From: Apostichopus parvimensis
Lineage: Eukaryota > Echinodermata > Holothuroidea > Aspidochirotida > Stichopodidae
Length of the DNA: 26,830 nt
Assembly: GCA_000934455.1 (NCBI GenBank)
Contig: KN883381.1
Coordinates: forward strand, 41,364-68,193
Direction of reading: 5' to 3'
A program made the position numbers and the translations under genes. The notes beneath the pieces were generated by a model, which did not search any database, was not told the origin of the DNA, and saw only the letters and a list, made by a program, of their open reading frames with translations. The number at the start of each line of letters is the position of its first letter. Within the stretch, counting starts at the first letter, position 1. Shown piece after piece: positions 1-11,041 of the stretch.

Positions 1-1985
1 AAGTTCTGTATTTCGTCTTTGCATGACCTCAATACCATGAAATGTGTTTGTTTTCAAATATTTGCCAAGTGATTCATTTTCTCGTCGGTGTGAAAATTGT
101 GGTATGTATTGTAGCTATCAATAAAGTGCACGAACGGCGTGGATCTTTCACACACAAACCGATTAAAGACAGTGGCGTTACCTGTGCAAACCTATCCACT
201 CTTTGACTGTTTGCTAATAACCTATGTGGAAAACGTTATGATAATGGCTGTCTTGTCAAACTGATAGATGTAAAAAAAAAAAAAAAAATGGGCTGAATAG
301 ATTGGAAGTATATTGCCGTCAAAACGAAACTGGCGTTGTTTTCACAGGTATACCAAACACATTCATAGGGACTATGTCGGAATTTACATGGCAAATTGAC
401 CACATTAATGGACTGTATAAAGAACGAGAGAAAGTACAATTAAGTCTCAGATGTTTGAAGTTGAGCTTCCGTGCAAGAATTACAGATATTTTCATCGACT
501 TCCACCAACCCTCCCCCCCCCATCCCCCACCCCATCTCTTTTTTCTTTCTTTTTTCTCGTTGTCTCTTTTGATCGATGTAAAATAATAACTGTAACATAT
601 ATGTGGCAATGGATATTATCAAGTTTTAAGTATAAGGGAGTTGGTAAAAGATGTAGGCCTGTAGACTGCGAAATATTGAAAGTGGGTCAAAAATATAAGA
701 ATCTGAATTTAAACTTAGAAGATGATCGTCGACATTGTCCATAATGTTATCATGCTAACAAAAAGTGAAAGAAGTTCTAAAAAGTTTACTTTCCAAGAGG
801 TACTCCAGCTTAGAGCTAATTTTCTCTCGTACTCGTACCCGTACATATACAAGGGGGATTCTAATTGTACTAAATTTGTACTTAAAATGTTGTAATCTTA
901 CTATAGTCAATAAGGAATGCAGATACACTTTGAGCCTAAGTGCAGCTAGTTTAGATTGAAGGAAGATATTAAAAGAAGAAACCTGCGTATTAAAATCGTA
1001 TATGTACTTATTAAACAATGGTTCATTATGACCTGATTAAAACTAGCCAAGCTTTTACATATAGAATAAGTAAACAACAACTGAAAAGATAATAAATAGA
1101 ACTCATAAAACAGCCTAAAACAACAGAAGTATGAAGGGACAAAAAACTGAAATCGATCAGTAATAGCGGAAGCGTTTATACCTGGTATATAGGAGTTATT
1201 AAGTAAGCAAAGCTTTCCTCAAGTAGGATATTGGATTTGACCCGAAGAAAGGTTTGTTGTGGTTTTGTTCTCTATGGGTATATAACCTTTAACGGAAGTT
1301 ACGTCATGTTTAGTAGAATTCATCATCATACTTTCTTATTTCTTTTCCCACTCCCACGAAGGTACTGATCTATAACTATAAGTGGAACTTCCAAATGTGT
1401 CATGTCGAAACATTTTGCTACTTAACAAGAATATTTCCTTCTTGGATTGTTATCTTCACCACTAAGCCGGTAACCTGTGGTTCGTTCTATCTTGCTATTC
1501 CCATGGTATGTTCGGATGGTATTAACACTTCCTCTGAGCTTTTACCTCCATGCTCTGATAAAGACAAAAGCAAACAAACGATGTCAGAATTGTAAAAAAA
1601 AAAGTGTTACGGAAACTTATCGTGTAGTCGGGAATGCGAGCAGGGAGGGGGGTGGGGGGAGCAGTTGCACCCGTGATGTGGATTGCTAAATAGTATTTAT
1701 CTGAAGGTAGTTGTTACCAACTTTCTACATTTAAACTTGACGAGTAGTGTATCTCGAAACAGGAAAGACGAATTGAAATAACATAAATATTCCGCTTAGG
1801 TTCAACGAACAGATACCATATGTAGCTACCCCACCCCCTCCACCCCCTCCGTCAGCATAACGCTGTGCATTCGGTCCTCTTGTAAGGGAGAAACACTGAA
1901 TTCATGATAACGTCACTGATCATTAGGTTCACGTCATCGTTGACTTCAAAATTCAAACTACTTCAAGATAACTTCAAGTTAAGGC
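1..1985. other. 5' flanking DNA without a recognisable gene
   Basis: AT-rich sequence with a 17-A run (272-288), a C-rich stretch (501-536, longest run nine C) and a G-rich stretch near 1645-1664. AATAAA at 120-125 could be the poly(A) signal of a gene to the left, but nothing else supports that. Short open frames on both strands have low-complexity or arbitrary composition. Confidence 0.5.
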
Positions 1986-2450
1986 TTTATTGGTGTCAGG
2001 TTGATATCAGACTAAATCAGGTCGTTTGGTATAAGGCTGGCCTATGTCAGGTCAGCATCCGGTTGAAATCAGGTTGAGCCTTTATTGATGCCAGTTCGAT
2101 GCGAGACTTAATCAGGTATTTTATCATCAGGTTAGCCTATATCAAGTTAACATCAGGTTGATATCAGGTTATAGATCAGGTGGAATCTTTATTGATGCGA
2201 GGTCGATGTCAGACTAAATCAGGTCTTTTTAAAATCAGGTTGACTAATATCAGGTTGATATCAGGTTATAGATCAGGTGAAATCTTTATTGATGCGAGGT
2301 CGATGTCAGAATAAATCAGGTCTTTTTAAAATCAGGTTGACTAATATCAGGTTAATTTCAGATCAGGTGGAATCTTTATCGATACCAGACCTTGATACCA
2401 GACTAAACGTTGGCATATATCACTTTAACATCAGGTTGATATCAGATGAA
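1986..2450 (+). repeat. Degenerate ~97-bp tandem array rich in TCAGGTT
   Basis: The marker TTTATTGATG (or a variant) recurs at 1986, 2081, 2188, 2285 and 2375, giving units of 95, 107, 97 and 90 bp and a partial fifth. Units 3 and 4 (2188-2374) are nearly identical. Within the units a shorter motif, TCAGGTTGATATCAGGTT, is itself repeated. Exact TCAGGTT occurs eleven times on the + strand, starting at 1996, 2069, 2127, 2153, 2164, 2235, 2250, 2261, 2332, 2347 and 2431. CAGGTG occurs at 2177, 2274 and 2364. Just after the array the palindrome AAGTACTT appears twice (2450-2457 and 2463-2470). The array sits about 5.1 kb upstream of the Six1/2 start codon. Confidence 0.9.
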
Positions 2451-4666
2451 AGTACTTCATCGAAGTACTTCTATTAGTCGCAATATGAACGCAATTGACA
2501 AGCATAACATACATCAATTCGAGACCACCGACAACGTCGCCAAGAGATAAGAGGTTTAATATTCTAAACCAATCGATGCCTCACTGATCTGATCTCCTCC
2601 CTTCTCTCTTCCTGTCATCCACCCCACCCCCCCCCCCCCCAACATCCATCCCCTCCATCCTCCTACATCGGGTTACTCCTGATCGAGGACTTAAAGGACG
2701 ACTACAGACACATAATTACTTGTGATATGTTAGGCCATTATAGAAAGCACTACTGTCCGTCCACGTTGTATTTAAGAAAACTATTATATCTATATTATAG
2801 AGTCATTTCAATGCGTGTAACTCTCCTTATCATTTGAATCCTTCGTGTATTATCAGGTGATTACTATATCATTATATGCCCGCGTTTATTTACGAACTGC
2901 TCAGTTATAAACATTTAGAGAATCTTAAAGCTTAACTTTCAACAAAAACTGGGGAAATTTCTCAGAAAACTAGTAAGGGACAAATAAGTCCCTTATTTTA
3001 TTTCTTGTCGGAAACTCGGAGAAATGTATACTTCCGGTGAAACTACCTATTACAATACAACAACAAGCGATTAGTTGGGTGTCAGCTTCCTTTCATTTCG
3101 AAAGAGGGTTTTCGTTTTATTATAAAATTAGACAAATAACATTTTTAACATATCCATGATTGTCTTTCACCCATAACACCATAAACTTTGACCAAACCGA
3201 AACTAATTCCGGGAGAATATTACAAATATTGTTAGAAGCATTCCCACAAGCACAATTGATCGAACATAATAACCATAGTATTATAAACTATACTATGGCA
3301 TTGGTCTTGTACAATAATGTAACCTCGTTGTCAGTTTGCTTATATATCACTACCTATATATACTGGTATTACTTCCTTAATAATGTGAGCAATGAAATAC
3401 TTCCGATTGGCGGCCAAATGATGATGGCGGTTACTCGACAAGGTTATTCGACAAGAATAACTTCCGAATACAGATTTGTGATCTTGCGATAATACGAGTT
3501 TCCCACTTTTTTCCATCGTATATATAAGTATATATAAAGAGCATTCCCTAGTCGTATTCAATCAATAGAGAGTTCTATCAGTTTTAACATAACGAAGCGG
3601 AGGTTTTCGATTATTATCGGTATTCTTATCAATTCTGCACTGCGAAATTAGTCTGTAATAATTTATCAAATCAATTATTAATTTTCAGTGATCAATAATC
3701 ATTAATGAACAACCAATAGCAAAAAAAAAAAATAGGTTCGATCATATCAGGAGACTTCATTTGTTTTTTGATTCGATATTTGCTGTCTGATGGGCTTAAT
3801 AAGAACAACTTTAAAAACTTAATCGGTTGTATTCATTGATTAGTCGATTAGTTAATTAATTAATCGATATTCATAATATATATGATATCCATATCTGGAG
3901 GTTGATTGATAGTGTGATTATAATTTTGCTAAGATTACGATAACACGCTTTGTAATATCATTACGACTGGAAATATGTATTCTATCGATAACTGATATAG
4001 ACTGTAGACTTTACATATAAAGCATTCATTTTGAGTCAGTGATTCGTGTTTATCGAATATTAAATTATCAAATTATTTGCATCGGAAGCATGTAGTTTTT
4101 TGCCTTGGATATTCCCATTTGATTTTTTTTTTGTGTTTCACCTGGATTTGTAATTGCCATAATTACGGTTTATTACTCTCTTTCGTGAGCTACTTGGAAT
4201 AATTTCTACTTACACACATAGATTTGTCTATTGAGGAAAGCGTCCATCGTATACACGGAAATTCGAGAAAAAAACTTATTAGATAACAGGTAAAAACCTT
4301 TCTCTTTATTTCCTTATTCTTTTACAAATGTTTGAAATGAAATTATCTCGCGAGAAACTTTCATTAAGCTATCAAAATCCTGAGTCGTTTTTCTCCAAAG
4401 AAAGTCGTCAAACATTTGTTCATATGCCAGTTTATATATTCCCATCATAGTTTAACTAACCTAACTTTAGAAAAGCTTTCTTTATTGTATTTAAAATGAT
4501 TTTAACCAGTTTTAGATTTGAGTTGAAATTGTCAACGTTTTTATATAGTTTACAATAATCCATTCAATAAGTTTGGTTGCGCATGTTTTTACTTTACGAG
4601 GTATTCTCTTTAGTCTTGAAATATTGCAAGATTTCGATATGTCAGTTATGTATGATTTATTGATTT
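2451..4666. other. 5' flanking DNA, AT-rich, no gene seen
   Basis: Contains a 14-C run (2627-2640), an A run at 3721-3732 and many ATTAAT/TCGAT words around 3830-3880. The longest open frame (3160-3492, + strand) has no recognisable domain and arbitrary composition. No RNA gene was recognised. Confidence 0.5.
2627..2640. repeat. Poly-C tract (14 nt)
   Basis: Uninterrupted run of 14 C following a C-rich stretch of about 30 bp; G-rich on the other strand. Confidence 0.95.
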
Positions 4667-4751
4667 AGCCTATATACCCTAATAGCCTATATACACTAAT
4701 AGCCTATATACACTAATAGCCTATATACACTAATAGCCTATATACACTAAT
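4667..4751 (+). repeat. 17-bp minisatellite, five exact-length copies
   Basis: AGCCTATATACACTAAT is repeated five times head to tail, at 4667, 4684, 4701, 4718 and 4735. Copies 2-5 are identical; the first has one change (CCC for CAC). The near-identity implies recent expansion, so it may be length-polymorphic. Confidence 0.97.
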
Positions 4752-4816
4752 AGGAAGTTGTGTCAACTTTGAGACGAAGATGTAAGAATTCATGTTCAAA
4801 TCGTTACTTACGGTAC

Positions 4817-4828
4817 TGCGCATGCGCA
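4817..4828. promoter_or_regulatory. Perfect NRF1-type palindrome
   Basis: TGCGCATGCGCA is a 12-bp perfect palindrome and an exact match to the NRF1 consensus YGCGCATGCGCR (NRF1 relatives include sea urchin P3A2 and fly Ewg). In animals such sites concentrate in promoters. It stands alone in AT-rich DNA about 2.7 kb upstream of the start codon. Confidence 0.55.
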
Positions 4829-6229
4829 TTGTTCATTTCCATTTGTTGGAAGCATCTTAGTTTGATAATAGGCAATGTTCTTCTTTCTCCCAAAACATTA
4901 AGAGAAAAGCAAGATCATGATAATCGATATGTGGAGTTGTTTTGCAAAGACAACACTATATAACATAACCGGGGAAAGTTTTAAGCTCTAAATTTTCGGT
5001 AACGAGAGTATTACGCGAAACGTAACTTTATTATTTTAAATTCTTCCTTTTGTCCGGTTATTTCATAGCATATATCTTTAGATATATTGATTTTCAAATA
5101 ACATACTATCACTTTCTTGTGCATTAAGGTCTTTGCATTGAATTAAAATGTTAATATACATCTCTTATCTGACTGCAGGCATAAAGATCTGCTTGTTTGG
5201 GTTGTGGGATGTTCATATTAATGTGTTAATGTTACACGTTAGTCAAAGTGACACAACGTTATAGAGTTCAGCTCTAAACTTACAACTTTAACAACAGTCT
5301 ATGTTTTACTTCAACATCATCATCAGCAGCAGCACAATATATGTATATATGTTAGGCTTAACATTTAAAGTATTTAAACCCAGAAACATCTTTTGACCTT
5401 CATACTCCCCAAGTCACATTCAAGTCCAACATTGGCATTTTTTTAGCAAGTCAACATTTCCTCAAAAAGTTGGCTTGGGAGAATCACAAAATGAATTAAA
5501 GTTTTCCCTCCAAATAAATGCAGTAACCTAATGGTGACGGTCATACATGTAACGAAGGTAATTGCGTTTCATATTGAGAGCTTAGAAAGAGAAGTTATAT
5601 GTCGCCCCCTTTCATATCGACATTGCACATAAAAGAGTGTTTGTATACAAATTGTTCAGTCGTACAGTAATTGACAAACGATAACACCTGAGTTGCGTAA
5701 TGGTGGGCCCTATATATCTTCCACATGGAATAGCGTGTGTCTTAATGTCTTGGAAATAGGAAAGATGTTGACATGATGGGAAATAACATCTTCATAAAAC
5801 ATGGCCGAAAGTTTGTTTTTTTTAATGCATGTTGACACCAATGTATATTCTGTAATGTAAATTTGGAATCTCTAGGATTACAATATTTCTGAACTGAGCT
5901 CTAGTTCTGAAGTGACCGGCGTACTAGCAAACTGAGAATTTGATTTGCTAATAACTTCTGACGTATCCCTCTAACCATCTGATGGCCTGTATCTCACTTG
6001 AGTCAAAGGAGGGGTTTGGTAAAGAAAAGACAGATACAATCAAACTGATATAAGAGTTAAAAAGTGTAAAAGCTTTGTTTACCAAAGATGATACAAAAGG
6101 GAGAAGGCGAGGGAGTAATGAAGAATATCGTCATGTCCGAAATTATTAAAACGATCGATAAGATATGTGAAGAAACCCGCCTCGTCCCCCCCCCTCCCCC
6201 TTCCCCACTCTCTACACTACGCCACCATT

Positions 6230-6490
6230 CTACATGCGCTTCATTTTCTTCCCTAACACCGTTTCTCTGTGAGAGAGTTCGAAGAAAAGTTCCTTTGTGT
6301 TTTCGTAAGCCTCTGACATAGTGATGGGTCGCTTAGTTGCATTAATTGCTTGGATTACCTTCTTTTGTTTTATCATCATATCGTTGTGTTCATGAATAAG
6401 TCTTAGGTTCACTTCCTGAGAATAATATGTAGAGGTTAATAGCATCATCACCTTATATCCTTGCAAAGAAAGAAAACCAACCAATGGCAA
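6230..6490 (-). other. Unassigned minus-strand open frame with coding-like composition
   Basis: An 86-codon frame ending at TAG 6232-6230. Its central and C-terminal part (from NLRLIHEHNDMM to GKKMKRM) lacks the low-complexity look of the other short frames and is rich in Lys, Glu, Asn and Met, as a helical or coiled-coil segment would be. On the same strand there are two acceptor-like tracts, one ending AG at 6461-6460 after a pyrimidine run and one ending CTCAG at 6416. It could therefore be the last exon of a minus-strand gene, or a transposon relic, or chance. I do not recognise the sequence and see no AATAAA just downstream. Confidence 0.2.
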
Positions 6491-7478
6491 GACTTTTGAA
6501 CTCTTGTAAACTTTTCAAGTATCACCTCATCGAATCTTAGTCTTTTCCTTTATTTTATTATTTTCTCTACTTCATCACAGTTCAGTAAGTTTAGTTAGCC
6601 TAAAAGTCAAGACAGTTTATTTCTTTTCGTTCCCTGTTTTTTTTTTTTTGGCATTTCCGACATTAAAATGACATTTGTTCAACTTGTTTTTATCACTTTC
6701 CTTTTCAGATCTGGAACTCTCGAAACAAAGAAAACACTTACATTGAAACAAAGAAGTAACAACGAGAAAGAAAACACAGCTACAAGTTTCTGAGCGTCTC
6801 TCTCCCTCTGTAATTTTTTTTTTTACCCCCTTGCTACTACTTAACTATATTCTTCCCCTGTTCTAACAGTTAGCGTGGTCCATGACTAGGCCACGCCCAT
6901 ATCGGTGTACTGTTACGTTGATTGACACTGTTGTCATAGTGAGTAATTCCTGTCTGCTTCGAGCTCACGGGCCAGCGATCTCGGCTCGTCCAGTTACCCA
7001 ATCAGGCGCCTTGACACATTGGGTTTTGGCATGCTCGGTTTTTTTTTCCTTCTTGAGCCCTTCGAATCGAAATCAAAATAGATCGCGTTCACCGGAGCAA
7101 CCGGAGAGCCTTTGAGAACAAACCGCGCTGATATTTGGGCATTTTAAACACCCACTAATGAGGCTGTACTAAGCTGATTTCCGCTGGCGAGTATCTGAGA
7201 TTTTTACTGTGGGACATCTTCGGCTTGTCATCGGAGTGATAGTCCTGCTTGTCGGCACCGTTGGTGCTGCTGCCTTTATTGTACAAAACTTTTTGTGATA
7301 TCATTTTTCCCAAAATCGAACAAAACGAGATTATTTTTCTTCTGAAGTGGATGATTTGGTAAGAACTCGTTTTCATTTTCAAGGGCTGGATGTTTTTGTT
7401 CTGAGGAGAGAAACCACAAAAAGAAGAGAAAAGAAAAGAAAGACATAATAAAAAAAACAACAACAACGGGATTACGAT

Positions 7479-7490
7479 ATATATATATAA
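7479..7490 (+). promoter_or_regulatory. TATA-like element upstream of Six1/2 start codon
   Basis: An alternating TATATATATATAA run lies about 70-80 bp before the ATG. If it worked as a TATA box, initiation would be near 7510-7520 and the leader about 45 nt. It could equally be a short AT microsatellite, since such runs are common throughout the window. Confidence 0.3.
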
Positions 7491-7510
7491 TTTTTTTTTA
7501 TTGTCCTCCT

Positions 7511-7536
7511 TGTTCTGGTCTTGTTTTTATTGCCAG
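7511..7536 (+). other. Possible splice acceptor in the 5' leader
   Basis: A T-rich tract followed by TTGCCAG ends at 7536, 23 nt before the start codon. It looks like a functional acceptor, so the mRNA may begin in a separate non-coding exon. A consensus donor GTGAGT exists at 6939-6944, which would give a 598-bp leader intron. No transcript evidence is available here. Confidence 0.3.
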
Positions 7537-7556
7537 CTGAAAAACGAAAAAAATAA

Positions 7557-8135
<579 letters not shown>

Positions 8136-8187
8136 TAATGTTCATGTTCCATAAAGCTTTTCATTCAAACATTTTGTTCATTCGTGC

Positions 8188-8220
8188 TTTTTTTTTTAGG
8201 GGGGGGGGGGGTTGGGGGGT
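8188..8220 (+). repeat. T-run followed by 13-G tract at the start of the intron
   Basis: About ten T, then A, 13 G (8199-8211), TT and six more G. It lies 85 bp into the intron, on the transcribed gene's sense strand, so the nascent RNA would carry a long G-tract. Confidence 0.95.
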
Positions 8221-8575
8221 CTTTCAAATCGTTCCATCCGTCCAGTCACTCGAAGGTCACCCGAAAATAACGGGCATAACCGATTTGTTTTGATCTTGTC
8301 CTGTTCTGTGTGGTTCGGGGAAATATAAATTATTTAAAAAAAATATATTCTTTCCAGTAAAATTTCCCTTAAAAACAATGTATGTGCAAACTTTTGTTTT
8401 TGTTTCATTATCTCGACTCTTCTCTGGATAACACGAATTTTGTTTGAAATTTTGTGTTCGATATGAAACTTATATGTGAAAATGAGCAGATTTAATGCAT
8501 CACGAAGGTACTTATTATTGCCCGAAAATAACCGAATTATTCCGAAGTTACAACAATAACAATGACAAAGACAGG

Positions 8576-8592
8576 CACACACACACACACAC
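8576..8592. repeat. (CA)n microsatellite
   Basis: About 8.5 CA units. Confidence 0.95.
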
Positions 8593-9117
8593 TTTTCCTT
8601 CCTATAAGAATCTCTATGCTAGAATGAAACAACTGTTAAACGTTCTTCACCACATTGCATATCAAATGTTAAACATATAATTTATTTGTATTTATATATT
8701 ATCTTCAAAGTTGCAATAACAAAACTAAAGGCAATTAAACGAAGACATACTATGCTCAGAATTGACAATCCTTCTCACAAATAGTAATAGTGCTGGACCT
8801 ATATAGATGAAAGCAAAAGTTGGGGTAGAAAGAAAAATAATGAAAGGAAACTGGTTGAAGTGGGACATCCTAACTTATGAAAGTGAAACATAATACATTG
8901 CAAATCCACCTATCATGATTTCTTACGAGACCCTGTAAACGCCATTTCAGTTTATTTTAACTTGAATTAATTGTCAACAATTTATTCATATTACAAATCC
9001 TGACAAATTATCGGTGCCATTAAAAAATGTAGCCCACCATTTATTCGTAGTTCATATAAAATAAAAGTGTCTGGTTTCAAGTTGCAGGAGTATAAAAACT
9101 ACGTCAATTCTTAAGCA

Positions 9118-9170
9118 TTTATATATATATATATATACATACATATACATATACATATACATATATATAT
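9118..9170. repeat. (AT)n / (ATAC)n compound microsatellite
   Basis: An alternating AT run of about 20 nt passes into CATACATATACATATAC and back to AT. Confidence 0.95.
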
Positions 9171-9796
9171 CAGATTAATTAACATTAAGATTAATTGGTA
9201 TTTTAAAACTACTTAACAGTTACTCCCTTTTGCAAGAAACCACCGGCTTGTGCCCTCAACTTGTCTATACCTTCCCTCGATTGTAGCGAAAAAATAAAAT
9301 AAAATGAAAACAACCACGAACCCACTGGAGTGTCACAAATTTGAAGCGCACGTCCACGGTGCATTTACCAACAGCCCACGGCTGCAAAACCAGTTAGATT
9401 CATACAGAGTTAGATTTTATCTAATTTTGCGTAAAAAGAAGGGGAAATGTGTAAGTGATAAGAAATGAGAATAAGGAGGAGATGAAGAAAAAAATATGGT
9501 CGTCCTTTTCGCATTTGCACTCGACAAGGGAAAGTATATAAAAATTAGCCTTAAATAAACTGTTTGTGCCAATAGGGTAATGATTGAAGCCCGTAAGGGA
9601 TACAAACATGATCCTATATTCGTTCGTGGACTTATAAGTAACAAGACTAAATAAATCGGAAATTAAATCAAATCAACGCGACTGATTTACTCTGCGCATT
9701 AAATTATAGATGTAAGAGGAAATATAGTCAGAGTGAGGAATGCTGGAGTTAGCAGGAAGTCAAAAGAAGTTTGTTTTCTTTATGTGTAACTTATTG

Positions 9797-9809
9797 GAGA
9801 GAGAGAGAG
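9797..9809. repeat. (GA)n microsatellite
   Basis: About 6.5 GA units. Confidence 0.9.
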
Positions 9810-10890
9810 CGAGGGATAGTGACAGTGGGGCACATATTCATTGGTTATGTAAAGTTTATTTATTTATTTAATTACTTATTGACGAATTATTAGGACAATG
9901 TGAAAAAAAAGTAATTTAAGCACGTTGAAATCGAACCCGTAGAATTCAACGATTATTTTGATACATATATACATTAGTTAAAGTCGAATTAGGTGTACGG
10001 ATTCCATATAAACACAAATCCCAATTCGTGTTTCTCTTCTTAAAATAACCTTTAAAGGTAACGATCACTATAGATAATAAAGAGTGAAACAATTTCTATT
10101 ATGTTTTCTTCAAAGTCCCAAATTATTCCTCCATTTTGTTTTGACTGTAAAACGTGACCTTTTTATAAAACTGTCAGGCGTTTTGGAACTTCCAACTGGT
10201 TAATACTTAAACAACGCACTATTTTCTGATCAAGGCAGAAAGAGTACTTTCTTTTTCTTTTCCGTTTGTGTACAGTTATTTTCTTCTGCTTGACAGCAAA
10301 TGTAATATGATATCTAGAAATACTATATCAAAAGGTAGGAAGCATGCTAGAGTGAAGACAAAAAGTAAGGGGAAGAAGTTGAAAGGTCTATCATATATGT
10401 TTAAAATAATTCAATCAATTATTTGAGAGTTTTGAGGTTACCTTACATCATTTAACACATGTCAAATACACTAAACAACTAATCAATTTTTTTGTGTGGT
10501 ACGGTCTCTACGATATGTCTCTTCATTTTTCTTACATTAAAAACAAAATAACACAAAGAGAACCAAAAAAAAGGGGATTAAAAGAGAGAGGAAAAAAAGA
10601 TAATATATACATACATGTATTAAATATAAAATGTTTTAAGAAAACACAAAAGAAGCGTGTTTTGCTTGTGAACCAAAGTCAATTGTATAATAATAAATAA
10701 GCTAAGTTTGTCCTCGATGGCCAAAGCTAAGAAGAACTAACAGAGGGAAATCACCAGTGTAAATTTTTGTGTCTGATTCTAATTTTAACGTTTAGTTATC
10801 TGTAACGTCAATATGCCAGCCTACCATATAGTATATGGTTGTTACTAAAATGTGGCGCACAACACAAATATGAAAAAAAAATTCTCGGAT

Positions 10891-10906
10891 TTGTTGTTGT
10901 TGTTGT
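10891..10906. repeat. (TTG)n microsatellite
   Basis: Five TTG units, preceded by a short A run. Confidence 0.9.
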
Positions 10907-11004
10907 CTTTTTCAATAACGAATGCCAACATTATAACTTGCATCATTGAACCTAACGCAAAGTACATAAATATATATGCAAGCTATTTTGCATAAGGTTG
11001 GATC

Positions 11005-11041
11005 GGGAAGGTGGGGGTGGGGATTGGGGTGGGGGTGGTGT
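11005..11041 (+). repeat. G-rich block with G-quadruplex potential
   Basis: At least five runs of three to five G separated by loops of 1-4 nt on the sense strand of the intron. This satisfies the usual four-run G-quadruplex pattern. Confidence 0.7.

Larger units (their letters stand above)
4752..6867. other. 5' flanking DNA between minisatellite and promoter region
   Basis: Mostly AT-rich. Apart from the NRF1-type palindrome and the minus-strand frame at 6230-6490, I see a short CAT/CAG trinucleotide stretch (about 5315-5334), a nine-C run (6186-6194) and T runs near 6640 and 6815. No other gene or RNA recognised. Confidence 0.5.

Noticed and set aside
120-125. AATAAA as the end of an upstream gene
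   Set aside because: A single hexamer in AT-rich DNA with no coding sequence to its left in the window.
1986-2450. Reading the array as a CRISPR-like or spacer-separated repeat
   Set aside because: The genome is animal and the units are contiguous degenerate copies, not identical repeats with unique spacers.
3160-3492. 110-codon plus-strand frame
   Set aside because: Arbitrary composition, no domain or motif, and lies in AT-rich flank; the length is attainable by chance.
3735-3744. GGTTCGATCA resembling a tRNA B-box
   Set aside because: No A-box at the right distance and no cloverleaf-compatible flanks seen.
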